A stretch of DNA of 64,000 bases from Anaeramoeba flamelloides (taxonomy: Eukaryota; Metamonada; Anaeramoebidae). This document shows positions 57,123-64,000 of this stretch, one piece after another; positions within the stretch are counted from its first letter, which is position 1; the number at the start of each line of letters is the position of its first letter. The translations under genes and the position numbers were made by a program. Below the pieces are notes generated by a model that did not search any database, had not been told where the DNA came from, and saw only the letters and a list, made by a program, of their open reading frames with translations. The stretch covers positions 2,170,001 through 2,234,000 of the forward strand of contig JANTQA010000048.1 in NCBI GenBank assembly GCA_027625915.1, written 5' to 3'.

Positions 57123-57857
57123 ATGGTTTCTTTAAAACTCCAAAAAAGATTAGCATCATCCGTTCTTGGTGTTGGTAAAAGAAGAGTCTGGTTAGATCCT
57201 AATGAAATCCAAACCATCTCCATGTCAAACTCTAGAAGAAGCATTCGAAAGCTCCACCGTGATGGTTTAATCATCAAAAAGCCCGAAAATGCAGTCTCCA
57301 GAACAAGATTCAGAAAAAGATTGATTGCCAAAAGAAAAGGAAGACACACCGGGTTAGGTAAAAGAAAGGGTACTAAAAAGACACGTATGCCACCAAAGAT
57401 CTTGTGGATTAGAAGAATCCGAATCTTGAGAAGATTATTGAAGAAATACAGAGATTCTGGAAAGATCGATCGACATACATACCACGAACTTTACTTGAAA
57501 GCAAAAGGTAACGAATTCAAAAACAAAAGAAATTTGATTGAACACATTCACAGAGCTAAAGCAGAAAAGATCAGACAAGAGCAACTTGAACAACAAGCAC
57601 AAGCACGAATTGAAAAGAGAAAGAGCGCCCGTGAAAGAAGAAACAAACGTGTTCTTGAAAAGAGAGAAAAGTTTATGACCACCAATTTACATAAAGACTT
57701 AGAAAAGGGAATGGTGGTTGAAAAAACAAAGAAGAAACAACAACCAAAAAAGAAACAACAACCAAAAAAAAAAGAACAACCAAAAAAGAAAGAACAACCA
57801 AAAAAGAAGCAACAACCAAAAAAGAAACAACAACAAAAAAAAAAAGGAAAGAAATAA
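57123..57857 (+). CDS. RPL19: 60S ribosomal protein eL19 with repetitive C-terminal tail
   Basis: A single exon of 244 aa. Large-subunit protein eL19 sits at the subunit interface near the exit side and binds 28S rRNA. The core (residues about 1-180) is typical: [50 protein letters not shown], then [20 protein letters not shown] and the long basic helix ending in the [16 protein letters not shown] region. The family is usually about 190-200 aa; here a tail of roughly 45 residues adds [12 protein letters not shown] repeats. The gene is GC-richer and more codon-biased than its neighbours, as expected for a highly expressed gene. No intron is needed. Confidence 0.96.
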   Translation: MVSLKLQKRLASSVLGVGKRRVWLDPNEIQTISMSNSRRSIRKLHRDGLIIKKPENAVSRTRFRKRLIAKRKGRHTGLGKRKGTKKTRMPPKILWIRRIRILRRLLKKYRDSGKIDRHTYHELYLKAKGNEFKNKRNLIEHIHRAKAEKIRQEQLEQQAQARIEKRKSARERRNKRVLEKREKFMTTNLHKDLEKGMVVEKTKKKQQPKKKQQPKKKEQPKKKEQPKKKQQPKKKQQQKKKGKK

Positions 57858-58290
57858 TCTGCTCTGGTAAAAATTAACCTTTAGAAATGCTCTTTACTTT
57901 TTTTTTTCTTTTTATTTTTTCTTTTATTTTCTTATTTTTCTTTTCATTCTCTTCTTTTTTAAAAATTATTTTTATTTCCCTTCAAAAAAGGAAAACAAAT
58001 CTTTTCAATACCTTGATCTGAAAGCCAAAATAGATTCTTTTTTAGTGGAACAAATAATTAGAGAAACGATCACATTCTTTTCTTTTTTTTTTTTTTGAAT
58101 TTTTTTTGCTTTTTTTTCTTTTTTTTTTTTAATTTTTTGAAATTTGAAATGAAAAATTTCGATTCGTAATTTGCGTTTCTTTTTTATTTACGTGGAGAAA
58201 CAATTTTGGATTGATCATTTTGTTTTATTAATCACACACCTTTCAAATAAATATTAAAATCACCAAACATACAAACGTGAAAAAAATTTC
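57858..58290. other. Intergenic DNA between convergent genes
   Basis: T-rich 3' flank of eL19 with long T and CT runs, then the 3' flank of the minus-strand exon at 58291. No other gene seen. Confidence 0.55.
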
Positions 58291-58499
58291 TTAAAAAACG
58301 AGATGAATTGTTCCACAACAACAGTGGTGTTTGTATTCGTTCAAAAGATTTTCGGGTTCCTTTATTGACACAATTTTATCAAGAATTTTGGAATTCTCTT
58401 CAAAGTATATTCTTAATAAATGTAAAATAAATTCCTCTTGTAAAATATGAAAACCAATTTGAATCTTTTTAAAGTTGTTCAATTCACAAACAAGCCGAT
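58291..58499 (-). CDS. Probable last exon of an unidentified minus-strand gene
   Basis: Minus-strand frame of 68 codons plus stop, preceded by an acceptor AATATTCAG. It encodes a non-repetitive, amphipathic sequence (NNFKKIQIGFHILQEEFILH, then IYFEENSKILDKIVSIKEPE, then NEYKHHCCC) that looks more protein-like than any other short frame nearby. The exon would continue from a phase-1 donor upstream (to the right), which I could not find. No family recognised; chance remains possible. Confidence 0.4.
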
Positions 58500-59550
58500 C
58501 TGAATATTAGTTTCCTTTTTATTGATAAACCAATGAAAAAATGTAATACTTGTGTCTGTAGAATAAATTACAATACTTTTATTTTTAAAATTTTCTTTCT
58601 TTGGTAAAAAGAGTTTTCAAAGAAGTTTGTTGTCATTTCTGATCACTATAAATTTGTTTAATTCCTTTTTTTAGGGTTTATATATTGAGATATTTAGGGT
58701 CAATTAACAGTCCTAAATGAAAGGTATATTGAAGAATTGGAAAAAAGATAATCAACTAAAAAGTAAACCCATTTAAATTTCAAAGTACCAATAAAGATTT
58801 GAAAATTTTCAAATACAACACAAGTGAATAAAGAATTAGTATCATATTGACTAAACCATCTTTTTTGATCAACTTGACACGAGACTTTATTAACTGAAAT
58901 TTCAAAAATTTAACCCAAAACAGAAAAACAATGAAAAATTATCACATTTAAGGAATTAGTGCCACCATAGATTTCTCTATAACCAAAGTATATTGTAATT
59001 GGGTGTAAATGATATTAGTGAACATGTCTCAAATAGCTCTAAAAAATCTATTTTAAATCCTATTGCATAATAAATTCTTAGATTTTTTACTATAGGATCA
59101 CAATTAAAAAATTTCATTTTGAAAAAATTTTTTTTAATTCCTTTTCTCGAAAATAAAAATAGAAACTCATAAAAATATTATTCTGGTATTTAATAATTCA
59201 TATTTAGAACTTCCAAAAGCAACTATTTTTATAATTTTTTAATGTCAAAGATTAACTCAATAATCGTCAACATAAAAAACTAAAGACTGGGTCGAATTGT
59301 TTCCTTTTTGTAAAGTTAATTGTAACATCAATATATTTCAAATATTTCTGAAATAATTTGTCAATAGAATCTATGCGATAATTATTTAATTGGTGAATAA
59401 AATTGAATTGTTTAGCAATTAATCTACATTTCAACACAAATTTTTGAAAAATATTTTGCAACTTTGGAGTCTGAGTATTGATAATTAAACCTTTAAATTT
59501 GTGGTGTTAGATACATATTTTTTTTTGAAATTTCATGATGTTTTTACTAA

Positions 59551-60614
59551 TAAACTCAATTCCAAAAAATGGGACACAAAAAAAAATTACATTAATAAAA
59601 ATATACCCCAAAATACATGATATTTGAACATTAAAATAATAAAAGACCCGAAAGTATTTAATTAATACTATTTATATATTTTATAGTAAATTTAAAATTC
59701 AATTCGAAAAATAAAAAAGAAAAAATAAAAAAAAGTGTGCCCCAATTTTTGGAACACAGTTACCAAAAAATCCATTTTTATTGAAAGAAAAAGTAATAAA
59801 AACTATTAATAGATTCAGCTTGTCTTTTGATAACTAAATCTATTTTTTTAAATATAGAGTTTACTAATTATCTTAGGTTTCCCAACTCAAAGTATTTCAT
59901 ACATTAGTGAAAATTTTAAAAATTCTTCTTCGTTTTTTGGTTACAATTTTTCAGTTTAGTATCCATAAATTCCCAATTGTATTTAAATCTTGTGGAATTG
60001 GGGGTCAAGGGCCCAGAACATTACATCCCCGATTTAAGTAAGTTTGAGTTTTTTTTTTTGAGGTATGTGGACAAGCTCCATCCTTTTGGAAAATCCATTT
60101 CAACTCACTATATTCTGAATTAGCGAGTTGAATTTCCTTTGATTTTTTTGATAATATCATTAATAATACATTCAGTATTCACACTTCCATTAATAATAAT
60201 AAGGTCTGTTTGTAGGCCATGTGTCCTAGCACATCATATCATGATTTTTTTTCAAAAAAAATTTTTCTCGATAAAAAAAGAATCTTTTTTCTTTTTAAGA
60301 GAAAAAAAAAAAATTTTTTTTTGTGATCAGAATGAAAACTTTTAAATTTCATTTTAAAGTGATTTTGAGATTTTCGAAAAGTTTTGAAAAAAAAAGAAAA
60401 TTTTTTTTTTATTTGAAAAAAAAGAATACAAAAAAAATCAAAAAAATTATTGAAAATCAAAAATCAAAAAATAATTAAAAAAAAATGATAATTAACTTTA
60501 AAATTATTTACATTGATTGTTAATATCTAATGTTTCTATTTAAGAGTCAAATATCACTTTTCTTGGAATTAAATTGATTTTGAAGGTGTGCCCCAATTTT
60601 TGGAATTGAGTTTA
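59551..60614. mobile_element. Tc1/mariner transposon remnant with TIRs
   Basis: Left end TAAACTCAATTCCAAAAAAT and right end ATTTTTGGAATTGAGTTTA are inverted repeats that continue into TGGGACACA / TGTGCCCC and are flanked by TA. A further right-type end (GTGTGCCCCAATTTTTGGAA) lies at about 59734-59762, so a short internally deleted copy or a nested relative occupies the left fifth. The element is inserted into repeat R2, and its empty site is in the copy at 61370-61385. Confidence 0.8.
59940..60240 (-). pseudogene. Tc1/mariner transposase fragment
   Basis: Minus-strand frames give NGSVNTECIINDIIKKI, then WIFQKDGACPHTS (compare WxFQQDxAxxHTS of Tc1/mariner transposases, with the second catalytic Asp), YLNRGCNVLGP and PQDLNTIGNLWIL (compare SPDLNPIENLW). 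Stops and a frame change interrupt it and the N-terminal part, including the first catalytic Asp, is missing. Plainly non-functional. Confidence 0.75.
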
Positions 60615-60789
60615 CAAGTATAATTTTTCATTGATGGTACCCAAAAATATTACTACTTTACAAATCGACTTTTATAGACATTTGAACCATGTGTTACTAA
60701 TGCGATTAAACCCAATAACAACATACTTTAATCTTGGTTTTCTCTTGGTAGACACTAATCCCTTAAGAGAGAAGTACCACCCAATATTT

Positions 60790-61435
60790 ATCAATAATTA
60801 AAGTATGTTGGAATTAAATGTAATGGGCATTTTTGGTCTATCCATCAAATATCTATTAAAAATCTCTTATAAATATTACTTGAAAATAAAGTATTAATTT
60901 TTTTTTAACTAAAGATCACAATTATAAATGATAAATTTTGGATTTTTTTAATTTTTTTTTTTACTTTTCCAAATCTAAAAATATAAACTCGAAATAATAG
61001 TATTTCGTTATTTGATAATTCAAATTTAGAACTTCTAAAAGTAACTATTTTTTCATTTTTATCATTTCAAGATTTATATCATAAAGTTATATAATAAAAT
61101 TGTCAAAATTTATTGTTGTTTCACACCCTTTCTCTAAAACTGGTTGTATTTACGATATATTTTCAAATATTTCTGATTAAAATTTGTCAAAATAATCTTC
61201 AGGATTAATTCTTATATTTTGTAAAAAATAATTTTTTTTTGTAACTAACTAGTATTTTGGGAACATGTTGAAAAAAGATATTTTATTACTTTGGAGTCTT
61301 TATTTTGATGGTACAATCTTTAAATTGGTCCCCAAATGTAGTTTTTTTTTCTGAAATTCCTTTTTTTTACTAATAAATACAAGATCATTTTTATTTGATG
61401 AGATCTAAAATTTGGTACATTTTTACAAATCAATG
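60790..61435. repeat. Repeat R2, copy 2 (uninterrupted)
   Basis: Direct repeat of 58960-59552 plus 60613-60665. At about 61370 it reads TTTACTAATAAATACAAG where copy 1 carries the transposon. Function unknown, no open frame. Confidence 0.65.
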
Positions 61436-61548
61436 CTTTTGTATATTTGAATCCTGAGAAAAAATGTTGTTTACCTTCAATAGTAACATATTTTTAATTA
61501 TAAACCTCAACAATGTAGATGTTAATCTATTAAATATCTTATACAATG

Positions 61549-62733
61549 AAGGGATGAGTAAACTAAACAAATCTTCTCATGAATTTAATAACAATCTCAA
61601 AAAAAAAAAAAATGCGGCATATTGAAATTGAAAAATGAAGTAAAATTCTGATTACTTTAATTCAAACCCACTTTTAAAGCCATTTTCCGAAAGATATTAT
61701 TGTTTTTAAAAAATTGATCAATTTTTTCCAATTTTTGGTAAATTTCGAAACCTTACATATTTCCAGAATTATTCTCATAAAATTATTGTCTTTGCAAGAA
61801 GAAAGAAACAAAATTATCAGTGAGTTTTTCAAAAATATACTTTAAAAACCAAACGAAAAAGTATTAAAATAATTTTCTTGATTAAAAAATTTTAATTTTG
61901 AAAATAACAATAATTTTTTAAAAGATTGAAAAATATAATTTTGTTATTCACAAAACATATTAAATAATTTTTTTATTTTTGTTCAAAAAAAAACCTAGAA
62001 TAGAAAACATACCAATAAATTTAAAAGTTCTCCAAAACGATTTTTTTAAAAAACCTAGAAATTCAACTCCTAAACCCAAGAAATACCTTTTTATTTGATT
62101 ATTATAACTAATAACTAAGAGTATCTCTTAATTATTTAAATGTGAGTATTGATAACAAAATGGATTAAAATTATAAATATGATTTTTTTCTTTTTATTTC
62201 CCAAAATTTTAAATATTTTCAATAAATAAAAATAATTCAAATTGATAATTTCAATAAAAAAAAGTTATTTTTAGTTTGATTTCAACAATATAACTATGCA
62301 TTGATTATACCTTTAATATTTGAAAAAAAATATTGACATAATATTTGTTTGATTTCAAGAAATTTAATAAATATATAAGAATAAAATAGATTGTTTATTT
62401 TGAACTGGACTTCTAATTGAAATATTTGATTTATTTTTCTGTATCTTTTAAAAGAAATTTAAAAGCTCCAATTTGATATATTCATACAAACTATTAAAAT
62501 ATTATCAAAAATTGTATTTCATCAAAATATAATTATTTTGCTTATTTTTTTTTTTTATACTTCTGATTTACAAAAAATTACATATCAAAAAAGCATCAGA
62601 TAAGACATTTTTACTAAAAATTTAATTGAGAGAAAAATAAATTCTTTAACAAACGATAAACCATTTCTCTAAAGTTGAAAAGTGAAGTTTTTATCATCTT
62701 TAATCACACTTTCCTACCAACAGGTACCCTTTT
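61549..62733. mobile_element. TTAA-family element R1, worn copy
   Basis: Aligns with 22258-23474 over its length (GGGATGAGTAAACTA at the left; ATTGAAATTGAAAAATGAAG, TATTATTGTTTTTAAAAAAT inside; AGGTACCCTTTTATC at the right). The TTAA and terminal repeats are eroded. Confidence 0.6.
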
Positions 62734-62906
62734 ATCTTTTTGGGGAAGCAATAAACAAAATTTATGAGCCCAGCAATTGTATTTTTAATGTAAAAAAGTA
62801 AATATTTTCCCAAATTTTAGGGATTATAAAAATCAAATAACTGTGGTAAGATTTTGAAATTATTGTTTGTATGAACAATTTTATAAATTTTATGGAGACT
62901 ATTCGA

Positions 62907-62938
<32 letters not shown>

Positions 62939-63612
62939 TTCAATAGTTTATGAACGATTAAAAAAAGATTTGTTGACTATATTTTCCAAATTTAACAAAA
63001 TATGTATTTTCTTTGTTTTGTGTATCCAAATCTTGAAAATGTGACTTTTTAATCTTTATTTAAAATAAGTCTTGACAAAAATTTGCAAAAAGAAAAGCAT
63101 TATCCTGCTTTTAGATTTATTTCAATTAAAATAATTTATTTAATCAAATTTATTCAGATAAAATATACAAAATTGAAGTATTGATTTGAAGATTATCAAT
63201 AAAATCTATTTTAAATTATTCGATAAACTCAAAAAAATAATTTTAATTTAAATTTGGTAAATTTCTAAATTATTTATTTATTTATTTCTTGGGGGAAGGG
63301 AGAAATTAAAAAAAAAAATTATCAATAAAAAAAGAATAAAAAATAGAAAAATAATGAAATTATATATATATATATATATAAGCTTAATTTCAAAAATAGG
63401 TGTTGATTTTTTATCAGAAGAAAATTATTTTAATTGTTTTTTTTTTTTTTTTTTTGAATAATAATGTATTTTACTAAATTTTTTAGAGATAATAGCCAAT
63501 ATAGATTAATAAATAAAAATGTTGTATAATCATTGTATTTTTTGAAAGACAAATGAAAAAAGAAAATAATAATAATAATAAAAAAGTTTGCCCCTAATTT
63601 TGAAATTTAACT

Positions 63613-63646
<34 letters not shown>

Positions 63647-63679
63647 TCACGTTTATTATCAAATCAAAAATGTATCTAC
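62734..63679. other. Gene-free DNA with several (TA)n tracts
   Basis: TA microsatellites are at about 62911-62938, 63361-63380 and 63613-63640. A TTTGCCCCTAATTTTGAAAT motif just before the last one resembles the ends of the family at 59551. No gene seen. Confidence 0.6.
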
Positions 63680-64000
63680 TATTGTTAGGGTTTTCTGGGT
63701 ATGAAATAATATCGTAAAATCGCATTTAACTTTTCCTGAATTTAAAAGAATTCTCGAAAAGAGTTGTTTGGTTATCTTAACTTTTCAATTTTATTTGTGA
63801 ATTTTTCGATGGTTTTTTAATTTTTGAAATAAACAGAAAATTTTAATAGATTTTCGGTTTATTTCAAAAAGTAAAAAAAAAAAACCTAACGAAAGCCTAT
63901 TGATTTAAAGAATAAAAACTAAAAGCTCAAGAAAACTAAGGTTAGGTTTTTTTAATTCCAGAAATAAAAATAAAATTCAAGAAAATTTGGGTTTAATTCT
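63680..64000. repeat. Palindrome array H7, running off the window
   Basis: Shows the same parts as the other arrays: ACTTTTCCTGAATTTAAAAG, GATTTTCGGTTTATTTCAAA, CCTAACGAAAGCCTATTGAT and TAAGGTTAGG. It continues past the right edge. Confidence 0.65.

Larger units (their letters stand above)
58960..60665. repeat. Repeat R2, copy 1 (interrupted by Tc1/mariner element)
   Basis: Sequence at about 58960-59552 and 60613-60665 matches about 60790-61435 in the same orientation: TTTAGAACTTCCAAAAGCAA against TTTAGAACTTCTAAAAGTAA, AACTTTGGAGTCT against TACTTTGGAGTCT, TTTACTAATAAA in both. The two copies are near-tandem. The short frame at 59267-59461 lies inside copy 1 and is not open in copy 2. Confidence 0.65.

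Noticed and set aside
59267-59461. Minus-strand frame of 64 codons
   Set aside because: It lies in repeat R2, and the second copy at 60790-61435 is closed by stops in the same region.

Overview
This window looks like nuclear DNA of a very AT-rich unicellular eukaryote. Intergenic DNA is full of homopolymer runs and (TA)n tracts. Genes have GT-AG introns, from about 75 bases to about 4 kb, and some exons are very small. Proteins carry low-complexity E/K, E/Q or N/D tracts. The gene set (Chk2-like kinase, CDK, dolichol kinase, ALG3, eL19) is eukaryotic. The low-complexity style and AT bias recall amoeboid protists such as Anaeramoeba, but no marker here fixes the lineage, so that is only a guess.

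Layout. Four genes lie on the minus strand in the left half: a nine-exon FHA-plus-kinase checkpoint kinase of the Chk2/Rad53/Cds1 type (2461-13974), a two-exon UBA-like protein (20438-21438), a four-exon cyclin-dependent kinase (26472-30583) and a TauE/SafE-like membrane protein (35029-36285). A 6.8-kb gene-free gap follows. Three genes then lie on the plus strand: a two-exon fusion of an N-terminal beta-propeller with the ALG3 mannosyltransferase (43111-49897), a single-exon dolichol kinase (52381-53937) and ribosomal protein eL19 (57123-57857). A probable last exon of an unidentified minus-strand gene sits at 58291-58499.

How the genes relate. ALG3 and dolichol kinase are adjacent, on the same strand, and both act in dolichol-linked oligosaccharide synthesis for N-glycosylation. 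In the ALG3 gene a predicted signal peptide, a propeller and one extra membrane segment precede the enzyme. The extra segment restores the topology the catalytic loop needs, so the propeller is predicted to lie in the ER lumen. The two kinases are both cell-cycle genes but are 12 kb apart with another gene between them.

Non-coding space. Much of the remainder is repeats. I could delimit several families by comparing copies inside the window: Tc1/mariner-type elements with TA duplications (one keeps a decayed transposase piece), a 1.2-kb family with TTAA at its ends, several other terminal-inverted-repeat elements, a LINE remnant, and dispersed arrays of near-perfect palindromes. Three insertions can be proven by an empty or uninterrupted copy elsewhere in the window, including an element inside an element inside an element. 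No tRNA, rRNA or CRISPR array was seen.
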